DNA of 64,000 bases from the NCBI GenBank assembly GCA_005656395.1, contig SRSI01000050.1:2604001-2668000 (forward strand), read 5' to 3'. The position numbers and the translations under genes are program-made. This stretch comes from Strongyloides papillosus. Its lineage: Eukaryota; Nematoda; Chromadorea; Rhabditida; Strongyloididae. Under the pieces are notes generated by a model. That model made no database searches. It was not told where the DNA came from and was given only the letters and a program-made list of their open reading frames with translations. Below, piece after piece: positions 36,845 to 47,198 of the stretch (positions are counted from its first letter, which is position 1; the number at the start of each line of letters is the position of its first letter).

Positions 36845-37223
36845 CTACCGGGAGGAGGTAGAGGTTAGGATAAGGAGTATATAAAATTTAATTTGTCTAC
36901 CGAGGGAGGTAGAGGTGTTCGTTCGGCGTAAACTTGTGCTACCGGAGGAGGTAGGAGATTTGGCGAGGAAAGTGAATATAATTTGATATCGGGAGGAGCC
37001 CGAGGGTTAGTAAGAATATTGAATATTGCTTGTTGTCGGGGAAAGCCCGAGATTGGAAGAAGTAGTTATCGTGTTGTCAGGGAAGAACCCTGGTGTTGAA
37101 AATAGTTATACTTGTTGTTGGGAGTAACCCAGATAGTGGAATATCTTTTAACGTGTTGTCGGGAGGAGCCCGTAAATTTATAAGGACTAAATATAAGTTA
37201 ACGTGTAGTCGGAAGGATTCCGA
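36845..37223 (+). other. Leader array of nine short RNA hairpins
   Basis: Perfect short inverted repeats recur every 40-52 nt in the leader: 36845-36861, 36897-36912 and 36939-36954 (stem CTACC/GGTAG, loops GGGAGGA, GAGGGA, GGAGGA); 36989-37003 and 37036-37050 (TCGGG/CCCGA, loops AGGAG, GAAAG); 37078-37092 (CAGGG/CCCTG, loop AAGAA); 37118-37132 (TTGGG/CCCAG, loop AGTAA); 37160-37172 (CGGG/CCCG, loop AGGAG); 37209-37223 (TCGGAA/TTCCGA, loop GGA). Most are preceded by a TTGT-like word, so they derive from a tandem repeat of about 45 nt. The arms differ between copies but pairing is kept, and the loops stay purine-rich, often with GGAG. They lie between the LTR and the gag start, where retroviral packaging and dimerisation signals sit. 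Confidence 0.88.
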
Positions 37224-37380
37224 GAGTCTGAAAACGTATTGAACAGTGATTCTAGCACGTGTACTAAAATTTAACTGGACTAAAAGTACACCACTGCTAG
37301 ATTTTAAAGTTTAAGTGGATATTTTAACGTTATTTGCTGAGGAGGATCTCAGGAAAGTTGTTGAGAAAGCAGAGAACGTG

Positions 37381-39060
37381 ATGCCGGATTATTTAAAGGA
37401 TATTGAACCCTTCGTTAACAAAAAGGAAGGTATAAGAAGTTGGTTACGCCGATTTAAGATGGCAGTGAGAATGCAAGGAATTGAAAAAGCCAACATGTTA
37501 GATACTCTCATAATCAAGGTTGGAGGAGAGGTTGGCGATCAAATCTTCACATGGATTGATGAAGATGAGGAGATTACGTTTGAACAAGTCTGTGAAAAAC
37601 TTGAAGAAAAATATGGAGTACTGGGAAAAGTTACACTTAAGAGGAAAATCCATACGTTAAAATTGGATCAACTTGAGGAAAATACACCAAATGTAGAAAA
37701 GAAGGCTGCCGATAAAGATGAAGGGCCAATCAAATGTTTTAACTGTGGTGAATTAGGACATGTAAGACGTGATTGTCCTACAGTTAAACATGCTGAAGAG
37801 AAACCTGAAGTTAAAGTAGTCGGAGTGGAGAATGTTCAGTCTCCAGTTTATGAATCAAAGTTCCAGATGAGAACAGTAATTAACAAGGGTGAAACTTTAG
37901 AAGATGGTCCATTATTGACGATGCCTCTTCTACTTATCAATGGAAAAAATGATTTCAAGGTTAAGGGACTAGTGGATACAGGATCTAATATTTCAATGGT
38001 ATCAAAAGATCTTGTAAACAGTTTAAAGTTAAAGGTAAAAGAAATGGATGAGATACAGTTGGATGTTGCTGCGGGAATTCATTTAGCAGTAAGGGAATCA
38101 ACACGTGTAAGACTTAAATTTCCAAATGGCAGAATTATTAGAAGGACATTGCTGGTTTGCAATGATAAAAGATATGGACTGATAATTGGAACGGACATTT
38201 TAAGAGCTGTTAGAGCCAGGATTGATTTTGGTGTAGATAATGATAAGGGTTATGAAAGGAAGTACGCTCGTGGTTTTTATTGTAAACGGGCTGATGGTGT
38301 TAGTAAAGTTTCAATGAGATGTGCTTGCGTGAATGGGAGCCAGTTTAAGAAAGATAAAATTTTAAAGGAGGCTGGTATTGATTTTGATGTTATGGAAAAG
38401 TCTAAAGATAACGGTAATTGTGAAAAAGATGAATCTTTTTCAAGTGAAGTGGGGAGTGATAGTTGTGATAACAACTATGTTAAGTTGAAAGAGGATGAAG
38501 AAGTCCGATTGAAAAATACTGAAGTTCCAGAAAGCGAGATAAAGAAAACAGCACATCACCCAAAATTTTTCAAAAATAAGGAGGTTAAAAAGTTCAGTGA
38601 TTGTAAAGTTATGGTTAGTCACATGGACAAAAATAGACGTAAAATTGGATATGTTAAAAATGTTATGTTTCTGGATAAGGAAAGAAGACGTAAACCAAAA
38701 GAGGTTGTCGATAAGTTTGTTAAAGATTGTGATTTGATAGTTAAATTAACTCCAAGGATATCTAAGCTAAAGAAACTGGAGGAACGAAATTATCTTAAGG
38801 ATAAACACGTGAGAAAGGTTGATGAAATTTCTGATCGAAAATTCACCCGAGGAGGTTATGTCAAGAATTATGAAGTCTTGGTATATCAACTGATGCCTCC
38901 AGGAAGAGTAAGGAATCGACAGGGAGTAGATAGGTGTGATGTGTATAAATTAGTCGATGCGTTAGAGAATTGTGTGAAAGTTTTAAGTGATAAAAGAAAA
39001 GGAAACTCCTCACGTCGTAAGCTAATTGTGAGGTTAGGTGATAATCAGAACGAGCAGTGA
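37381..39060 (+). CDS. Gag-protease polyprotein of the LTR retroelement
   Basis: 559 residues from the first in-frame ATG (37381). The same frame is open back to 37315 (22 more codons), after a TAA, but has no ATG there. A retrotransposon Gag-like helical region (about residues 10-85; WLRRFKMAVRMQG, then FEQVCEKLEEKYG) is followed by one CCHC zinc knuckle at 119-132 (CFNCGELGHVRRDC). A retropepsin-type protease domain follows, with catalytic DTGS at 199-202 and a GTDIL block near 270. The remaining roughly 280 residues are Lys/Arg/Asp-rich with no polymerase or integrase motif, and end at a TGA. Gag packages the RNA and the protease would mature it. The reading frame is intact, in keeping with recent insertion. 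Confidence 0.9.
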   Translation: MPDYLKDIEPFVNKKEGIRSWLRRFKMAVRMQGIEKANMLDTLIIKVGGEVGDQIFTWIDEDEEITFEQVCEKLEEKYGVLGKVTLKRKIHTLKLDQLEENTPNVEKKAADKDEGPIKCFNCGELGHVRRDCPTVKHAEEKPEVKVVGVENVQSPVYESKFQMRTVINKGETLEDGPLLTMPLLLINGKNDFKVKGLVDTGSNISMVSKDLVNSLKLKVKEMDEIQLDVAAGIHLAVRESTRVRLKFPNGRIIRRTLLVCNDKRYGLIIGTDILRAVRARIDFGVDNDKGYERKYARGFYCKRADGVSKVSMRCACVNGSQFKKDKILKEAGIDFDVMEKSKDNGNCEKDESFSSEVGSDSCDNNYVKLKEDEEVRLKNTEVPESEIKKTAHHPKFFKNKEVKKFSDCKVMVSHMDKNRRKIGYVKNVMFLDKERRRKPKEVVDKFVKDCDLIVKLTPRISKLKKLEERNYLKDKHVRKVDEISDRKFTRGGYVKNYEVLVYQLMPPGRVRNRQGVDRCDVYKLVDALENCVKVLSDKRKGNSSRRKLIVRLGDNQNEQ

Positions 39061-39183
39061 GATTTTGCTAAGGACTTGCTGGAATATTATTGTGATTGTG
39101 TACTAACTATATTTTTAATTTGTGTGTGTAATATTTTTTACTGTGTTTTGATGCTTTATACCAAGGCCAAACAGGTAGGGAAA

Positions 39184-39492
39184 AGTTGAATTGTTGTATA
39201 TTTAAAGCTAAATATGTCTTGATTGTTTGTCATGGTATAAAGCATCTCTCAGAAATTATTTTAAATTAGATGTTTTTACGGTAGCAATGTCATTATTTTT
39301 AATGTCACTAATGTTAATCCCAAGACTTAAATTTAATTATAATATTTTTAGGGGTTAATTTATTTATTTTTGAGGTTGTATAAAACCTGGCATTGTTTAG
39401 GAAATATTGATAATTGTAAGGTAAATTTTTGTAATTGTTGTTTTTATTGTGACATTTAATAGGCGTTGTGCCAGATTAAATAAAATTTAACT
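39184..39492 (+). repeat. 3' LTR
   Basis: Identical by eye to 36533-36841, with TATAAAA at 39379-39385 and AATAAA at 39479-39484. Followed by the target-site copy ending at 39496. Confidence 0.93.
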
Positions 39493-39743
39493 AAAGCACC
39501 TCAAAAATATAAATAATAATAAAACAAAAATATTGCAAATCATATTTATTTGATTTATCATTTCTATTTGCTACTATCAATATACATACCATATTTTTTC
39601 CTCATCAATTCAAATATATAATTTAAATTTTCTTATATTTTTGCAGTTTATTTACTTTGTAGGAGAGAAAAAATTATGGATAAACACTTTTTGTTTATAT
39701 TTTTTCTTATAAAAAAATATATATATACATATGGTGTAATAAT

Positions 39744-40256
39744 TTATGAATACATTGAATTGATTAATAATTCATCCTCATCTTCAGTAATCAAATCACT
39801 TTTTCTGAAATTATGATGAGGGGGACGTCGCCGTTGTCTGCATACGCATAGGTAGAATATTACCACAATTGCAATTGATATTATGCCGACAATTGATACA
39901 TGACTGTTAAAGGAGTAAGGTGGTAGTTTCCAGATGCTTAATGTGGTATTGTTTTTGGATTCATTACCTGTATTTGTTTTTGCAGGTAAATGTGGTGTTG
40001 TTGAACGTACTCTATAAAAGAAAACAACTTTATTATGATTATGAAAAGATTTTTCTTACCTTCCGTTGCAATATTTCTCATCAGAACCATCACCGCACTG
40101 GGGAATACCATCACATAAATCATATTGTGCTATACATTCTCCTGAATCACAACTCCATTGAAAAGGGGAACTACATGCTGGATATTGAACGTCGTATATT
40201 TGTGCCTTAACAATGGGAAAAAGGAATAAAATGCCGAGTATAATTATTGATGTCAT
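39744..40256 (-). CDS. Single LDL-receptor class A domain type I membrane protein
   Basis: Two exons (40060-40256 and 39744-40011, intron 48 bp), 154 residues. A signal peptide (SIIILGILFLFPIVKA, about residues 3-18) is followed by one LDLa module at about 27-63 with all six cysteines and the calcium-binding acidic cluster CGDGSDEKYC. A Thr/Ser/Asn-rich stalk leads to one transmembrane segment (SIVGIISIAIVVIFYLCV, about residues 105-122), a basic stop-transfer (RQRRRPP) and a short cytosolic tail with EDEDELL, an acidic dileucine endocytosis signal of the [DE]xxxL[LI] type. This is a minimal LDL-receptor-like receptor or co-receptor; the ligand is unknown. No named orthologue recognised. Confidence 0.85.
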
Positions 40257-41901
40257 TCGTATACTTCTTTTTTTTAAATACGTAAGAATTAAATTTTTCT
40301 TTTTGGCTACCTATAAAAAAGGGAATAACAATAGTTGTTTGATTTATAATATAATAATATAACAATATTACTTTTATCAAAAGTAAAGAAGTTTTAAAAG
40401 AAAAAGTAGAAAAGGATAAGTGTTAAAAAAATATTAAAATTTATTCAAAGAATATACTAAAAACATTAAACTAGAATATGCCTAATAGCATATATGCCAA
40501 ACTATATTTGACGTATTTTCTTTCTATCTATGCCATTTCATATCTAAATTTCTCTTATTTATTTTACTCTCACTCCAAATAACTACTAGTACATTTTCAT
40601 CAATATTATTGGCATAAATTTATTCAACTAATCTTTATCGTTTTTCACTTTTAAATCTTTTTGTATTTTTTTCATATATAAGTGGATAAAAATGTTATCC
40701 AAAGAAGTCAGCATATCATTTATTTTGGTGTGTAAAACTTTTTCAATATTATTTATTTAAAAAACTTCCGTAACCATATGAATTGAAGTGGTAAATTTAC
40801 TAACAGATATTTACAAAGAATAATATGTTAAAAATACTTAATCAAACAACATGCAAAATTTTATTATTTTGTTTTTTCTTTTTACCTCCCAACATGTAGA
40901 ATATTTCTCATGAAAATATTTACAACGGTGAATTATAGTATACTTTTTGTAAAATTAAATTCTATTAAAAAATGGCATTTTGAATGTAAAAATAATGTCC
41001 AAACAAATGTGTAATTATGGTAAAAAATCTTTAATAAGAAATGACATAAATTAAATGAAAATTACGAAAATATATTGTGAAATGACAAGAAAAATATGAT
41101 GGAATAAAAAATGACACATTTATGAAATATATCATTTTAAAAATATAGATATACTCTATTATTAAAATCAATGTTCTGGGAGAATGAATTTAAAGAAGAT
41201 AAGATATTCTTTTATGAGATTATAAAACAATCTCTTATAAAAATCCATAAATATTTTCGAATAATTTTAATTATTTTCAAATTTACTTGGATAGAATAGA
41301 GTAATTTTAATAATTTTAAGACTAATATACAAGTGTACTTGTTGTTTACCAAGAATTTATATAGAAATTCATAATACAGGTGTTAATTTTAGACTACCCT
41401 TTACATGAATTTACTTAATTATATAACAAATTAATGTATTTAAAAATATCATTAAAAAGTTTGTGTCTTACAAAAAAAAAAGTATTTGAAAACATTGTTT
41501 TCTGGAACCTTCTAAAAAATTGTTATTATTAAGGATCCTTCATGTTAATTTTTTGTGAACAATTATAAACTTGTTAATTTCATTGTTTATACACCTATTA
41601 ACTTGATATTTTTTTAAATCTTAATTGCTGGAGATGACAAACTTTTGACCGGTTAAATTAAGTATAAAATATTTTTGCAAATTTTAATGTTAACAATGTT
41701 ACGTATTGTATTATTTTACTATCATAAAAAATTGATTTCGCGGTAAAAGTTTATTTAAAATTTTTAAAAAAAATATGTATATAGATGATAATCGTTTTGT
41801 TTATATAGATATAAAAAGGTTTCCATAAAGGATTAGCTAGCAAATTCTACAATAATACTCATTACAAAATATTTTTTTATAATTTTAGTTTAATGAAACC
41901 T
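40257..41901. other. Intergenic, 1.6 kb
   Basis: AT-rich, with no supported gene; promoter of the LDLa gene at the left, 3' flank of TMEM199 at the right. Confidence 0.45.
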
Positions 41902-42543
41902 TTAATCATTCTTTTTGCCAATTTTTTCTTTGGATAGGACTTTTTTATCCTTCTGAATAGGTCCTTTATTTTTATGTGCTCTAACACTTTTCTTTGCCTC
42001 TTTTCCATCCATACCTTTTATTATAAAATACAAATCAGCAAAAAAGACAATCGTAGCAATAAAAAGGCCAATGATCAGGCGTGCCTCAAAGGATAAATTT
42101 AAACCCGGATACATAAAAGTAATTCCATAAAATCCAAAAGCAAATGAACCACCAACAGTTATAAGTGTATTAAAAATAGCAATTCCCTGACGATTAACTT
42201 CTTTTAGTTCTTTTCCAAAATCAGACATCAAGTCAACTTTACCAAAACGTTGTGATGCATCAACTTCTTTTGTCATCTCTTTATATGCCCTATTATCACG
42301 TTCAATTTTTAATTTTTCTGTTAATTTTTTAAACTCCTCGCTTGCAACATGTACTTTAGGTTTACAGAATGTAATTTTATCAAGGACTTTGAAAAAGGGG
42401 AAATCATTTGGTAGAGAGTCTTTCAGTTTTTTGATATCTGAAAGTGTGTATTCATTTTGTTTTAAAAACATTTCCACTTCTTTATTATTTTCATTTTTCA
42501 AAAGTTCTTCAACTTCCTTTTTGTTTTCTATTTCATAAAACAT
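41902..42543 (-). CDS. TMEM199 / Vma12 family V-ATPase assembly factor
   Basis: Single exon, 213 residues. Vma12/TMEM199 proteins act in the ER to assemble the V0 sector of the vacuolar proton pump. A cytosolic N-terminal domain (residues 1-115) is followed by two transmembrane segments (about 123-146, IFNTLITVGGSFAFGFYGIT; and about 155-178, LIIGLFIATIVFFADLYFII) separated by a short luminal loop (YPGLNLSFEAR). The highly basic tail ends in KKND, a canonical KKXX dilysine signal for COPI-dependent ER retrieval. Topology and the DLYFIIKGMDGK junction fit the family. Confidence 0.85.
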   Translation of the reverse strand: MFYEIENKKEVEELLKNENNKEVEMFLKQNEYTLSDIKKLKDSLPNDFPFFKVLDKITFCKPKVHVASEEFKKLTEKLKIERDNRAYKEMTKEVDASQRFGKVDLMSDFGKELKEVNRQGIAIFNTLITVGGSFAFGFYGITFMYPGLNLSFEARLIIGLFIATIVFFADLYFIIKGMDGKEAKKSVRAHKNKGPIQKDKKVLSKEKIGKKND

Positions 42544-43443
42544 TATTGTAATCTTTGGTTATCTAAAAAAATATACGTTATAAATTATTTTTTTCTGTTG
42601 TATAACTATGAAATCTAATTATATATTAAAAATGTTAAATATATAGAAAAGTTAGCTTACTCTGAAAAGACCAAATAAATATATTTTGATTAAATAATAA
42701 AGCAATATGAAAAATCACTCTCAAAAAGAAACTGATAAAACATATTTTGGGAAGTGTTCCTTTTATTTTGTAATATTTTAATATGATATGCTCTTTAATA
42801 GTTATGTGATCTATATAAATATAGATTATTACAATTGGGTATTTCTTTGAAAACTATATATAGGTGGACGTCAATTTTACAAATACATATATCTAGTTAT
42901 TAAAATTGATTTTAATGTTATTATTATTACTTTTAGAAAGAGCAATTATATTGAAAGGGAGTTTTAATAATTTAATGTCGACGAAAATTTCATTATTTTT
43001 TTACAAATTAATTTTTCTCTAACTTTATTCAAATCATTTTAATTATTAATTAGTTATATTTAATTTTTTTATCAACGTAAAGGATAGTGTACTTTTACTG
43101 CATTTGATTTATGTAACTCTCTACAAGTGTAACAAGTACAAAGGTTTTTTTTTTGTAAAATATATACAATTAATGATAATTGTAGAAAATATTACATATC
43201 ATGATATTCGTTCAAAGAGTCAACATATCTTTGGAAAATTACTCTTTTTGATAGATAGTGCTTTTTAAATTCAAAATATATCTTACTGTCGTTTGATTTT
43301 TTATGATAATTGATATTTTTATACTATATCAATAAATACCTTTTTTTATAGTCATCTAATTTAAAAGTTTCTTTCATTTTTAGTAAGCTTGTTTTGAAAG
43401 TTTAAATTTATTTTTCTATTATCAGAAAAAAGAGGGTTTTGAA
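42544..43443. other. Divergent promoter region, 0.9 kb
   Basis: Separates divergent TMEM199 and the MATH-domain gene. AT-rich; no additional gene. Confidence 0.45.
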
Positions 43444-46400
43444 ATGGGTAAGAAGTCAAAAGTTTCAAGGGTAAATGTTTGTCAGAAAAAGCAAATTTCT
43501 AAAAGCCATTATTCGCTTGTGGACGATTTTCAAAATTTGTTAAAAAAAGAAGGTACAATGTATGAAAGATTTCGCAGTATGACAGATTCTGATTTGGGTG
43601 GAGATCTCGCTAATATTATATTGAATCGAATTTCAAAAGAACAAAATAAAAATAAACAATTGGATTTTAATAGTATGGACAATTCCGAGAAATGTGGGAT
43701 GATGAATGATTTGTTCGAGTATTTTACACGTAAGTTAAATACATAACTAACTATATTATTTTTTGTTATTTAGTTAATTTTAAATCATCATTTGACAATT
43801 CACAAGAAATGAAAGAAAGCTTTTCTGAGTTTACTTCACGGATATTTTGTAGTCCTTGTACTGATCAAGCCGGTCCATCTTCTATACCTTGTGCCATAGG
43901 AATTGCTAGTGAGGAGGTCCTTGTTATTCATGGTGACTCTAGTGATGAAAGTGGAAGTTCCTGTAATAATGAAAATATAATTCCTAGTCCTATAGTTGTT
44001 TCCAAAATTAAATCAATACCAGAGAAACCTTCTAAAATAAATGCTATTTTTAGTAACTTTGCTAATTCTCTTCCTTTTTGTATTGCTAATATTTATAGTC
44101 TTAAAGCAGAGTTAAGATCAGCTAGGAAAATTATTAATGGTGTCGGTTGGTATGTTATATTGATTTTTAAATTTTGATTATTTAAATTTTATAGGAAAAT
44201 TTTTGTTACAACACATTTTCATAAAAATCATAATGATTCCGATAAATCATTGTCCTTCTATGTCCAGTGTTGCCCAAATTCATATGATGATAGGTGGAAT
44301 GTTAAAGCAAATTGTGAACTTTCAATTTATTCACATGCTAATAAATGTTGGAAAGTCGGTTATCAGTTCTCTCATGTATTTAATTCAAAATATGATGATT
44401 GTGGTTTAGTACACTTTATTAAATGGAAAGATTTATTTGACAGTGATGAAAAATATGCTTTAGATGGAAAGGTTTATCTTGAGGCTATCATTGATGTTAA
44501 AGGACTTCCACAGATAACAAATTATGGAGAGTATAATTCAAGGTTGGAAAAGTATTCTTCAATCTTTGATATGCAAATGTCCAGGGGAAATAAAAGAAAA
44601 GCAGAAGAGGTTTGTAATTTAGCTTTAAACTACTGTTTGAAGACAGATCGCAAATTTATAAAAATTTTTGAAGAAAAACGTTCTCTTCTTGTTCAAGATA
44701 AAGTTGCTGACACTATTACTAGACTACAACAAGAGCATTTACAAAATGTTGAGAAGGGAACTTCGTTAAAAAAGAAAAATAATCTAAGGAATTTTTACTT
44801 CACCGGTTGCTGTAAGAAAAGCCAACAAACATGTAATCATATCGAAAAAAATGAGATATCGTTTAGCACTGGAAAAATAAAAAAAACGGAAATTATTGGT
44901 GATAACCATGAATGTGAGAGCAATAAAGAAAATGTAACTTTTGTTGAAAAGAAACCTGCAAGGCAATATAAAGTATGTGATTGTGGAAATTTATTTTCGG
45001 GATCATTGGAAATTTGTAAAAATTGTGAGAATCAATATTTTATGCGACGATTTTTCTTTGAAACAGGAGATCTAACTATTCCTTTTACAGTTTATAATAA
45101 AAAAAGATTATTTAACTTGCCGGAAAATTATATTGTTCGCGGTCCCTGTGTAGTCGCGAACAGGAGTGATATGAAAATCGAAAAGTTTATACGTGAATAT
45201 TTCTTCAAAAAAAGTTTACATTCTGCAAGGAGTAATAAAAAGAATATTGTACATCTTGATTCAATATTTAATACGCAAAGAAATAATAGTATAGAAAATT
45301 TCTATTATGATAAAACAAATTATTTAAATTTTATTGCTAAAAGAACATCAATAATATCACGTTATTTAGATAATTTATCAAAAAATACACCTAAGGAAAC
45401 GAAGAAATTAGTTATCCAATTTTATGAAAACAACCAATCAATCAACAAAAACAAGTTATTGTCATCTATCAAAGACGATGCTTTAGCTTTTTATTTGCGT
45501 ATAATACCGTTTTGGTTAGATAAAGAAAATGATAATACAAATAAGGATTCAATCTCTTTGAATTTTGATAATGATAAAATCAATGATGTAATTAAAGTAG
45601 CGTCTCGTTCTGTAAATAATTTAAAAAAAATCTCTGGGAATAAAGTGAAAGATGATAAAATAAGTTTATTCTGTACTAACATAGATAAATCTTTTGAAAA
45701 TTCAAATTCTCTATCCATTGTACCAAAATTCTTCGTTGAGTCGATCAAAGAGATACTACTGCTATGGTCTACAGAATTTGAAAGATTTACTCATACAATG
45801 AAAGAGAAACAAAAACATTTGGTAGATGATAACGATAGATTATGCAAACAATATAAAAATTTGCAGAAAAATTTTATCGAAACAAAGGAGATGTTTGATA
45901 ATTTATCTAAAAACTATTCTATTCAAGCAAAAACAGTTTCCTTATTAAATGAAGTTAAGAAAAAGTGCGAAGAGTATAAGAAAGAGAATGAAATCCTGGT
46001 TCGAAATAATCAATCTATAGCTGACTCCAAGAAAAATATGGCTAAAGAATTGGCAAATTTAAAAGAACAAAATAGGTTATTAACTAATCAAATAAATGAG
46101 AAAAATGCGGCGCTAAAGAAACTCAAAAAGATTGCGGAACAAGAAAAGATTGCTTCAAATAAGGAGAATGAAATATTAAGAGCAAGGTGTATTAGAAGTG
46201 AATTAATGTATCTGGAAAAACATTTTTCTACTGGCATTAAAGAATTAAACAAAGCTAAAGAAGAAGCACTGGAATATATAGACATCATGAAAAATTCTTT
46301 AAAAGATATTAACGAAAAGTATATAAATATTGTTTATGATAAGATAAAAGAATTTGAGGATTATATTTGTCAGATAGAGGAAAAAATAGAAATAGCAACT

Positions 46401-47198
46401 CAAAATCATAAAATTCACAGTGCTTCAATTGAAGAGGGCAAATGTTTATCTCAGATTGGAAAAATTAAAATACAAAAGCCTAAAGCACTACCGGAAAAAT
46501 TAAATACAAATTTATTCACAAAATTAGATGTTGTTTGGTGTGATAATTTAACTTCACAAAGTTCATCAGTAAGGAATGGAAGAGTTAATAATAAGGAAAT
46601 GAAGACAAAAAGTAATGGATTCAGTAGGAAAAAGCTTAATTCCTCTCCAACATCAGATGCATTTTCATGTTCAAGTGGAGAATCCCGTATGGTAAAAGAT
46701 GTTTTTACGGATTGTGGATATTACATTACTTCTGTTTCACCAATTTCTTATGACAATACTCTTAACACCTATGAAATTAGCAATTTCTTGGCAAGTAAAA
46801 TGGATAGTAAACTTAAATATGGTCCAGATTATCAAAATTCAAATCATTCAATGTTCTCTCCAACCAATTCATCATCTTCATTTGAAGGATTGCAATTTCC
46901 CAACACCACCAATGTATTTGGAAAGCAAAGTATTTGTGATAATAATCAAAGTGTCTTACAAAATCTTGATTACATTGCCTCTTATGATAGTATTTTAACA
47001 CCAAAAAAAGATGAAGTAACTCAGTGGTATGTTGATTCAGATGTCATGATGGGACCACAGAATGTTAAACAAATATCTCATGATGGATCCTTTGATCTAA
47101 AAAAATATACCCGTGATTGTGACAAAATGCCATCCGATGATTACCAAGCTTTGTATAAGGCTTTTTGTTCATCTAATTCACAAAAATCTGATTGGTGA
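43444..47198 (+). CDS. Large MATH-domain, zinc-cluster and coiled-coil protein
   Basis: Three exons: 43444-43729, 43774-44149 and 44195-47198 (introns 44 and 45 bp); 1221 residues. The N-terminus is basic and Ser-rich. A MATH/TRAF-C-like domain spans about residues 220-325 (LSFYVQCCPNSYDDRWNVKA, then HFIKWKDLF and VYLEAIIDVKGLP). A Cys cluster follows at about 482-500 (CDCGNLF..CKNCENQ), which could bind zinc, with another Cys/His patch near 425-440. A long coiled coil occupies about 750-960, and the tail is Ser/Asn-rich. MATH domains mediate trimerisation and adaptor binding. I see no RING, BTB or protease partner domain, so this is not a standard TRIM37, MATH-BTB or USP7 protein. No named orthologue recognised. 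Confidence 0.75.

Larger units (their letters stand above)
36533..39492 (+). mobile_element. Non-autonomous LTR retroelement encoding Gag and protease only
   Basis: Two direct repeats of 308-309 bp (36533-36841 and 39184-39492) are identical by eye and enclose 2.34 kb. They begin AGTTGAA and end TTTAACT, imperfect inverted termini instead of the usual TG..CA. A 4-bp AAAG duplication (or 5-bp TAAAG, depending on where the LTR ends) flanks the element at 36528-36532 and 39492-39496. The interior holds a leader with nine short hairpins and one long reading frame with retroviral-type zinc knuckle and aspartic protease. I see no reverse transcriptase, RNase H or integrase, so the element must be copied in trans. 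Just upstream of the 3' LTR a short purine-rich run (GGTAGGGAAA) may be the polypurine tract. No clear tRNA primer site beginning TGG follows the 5' LTR. Confidence 0.92.
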
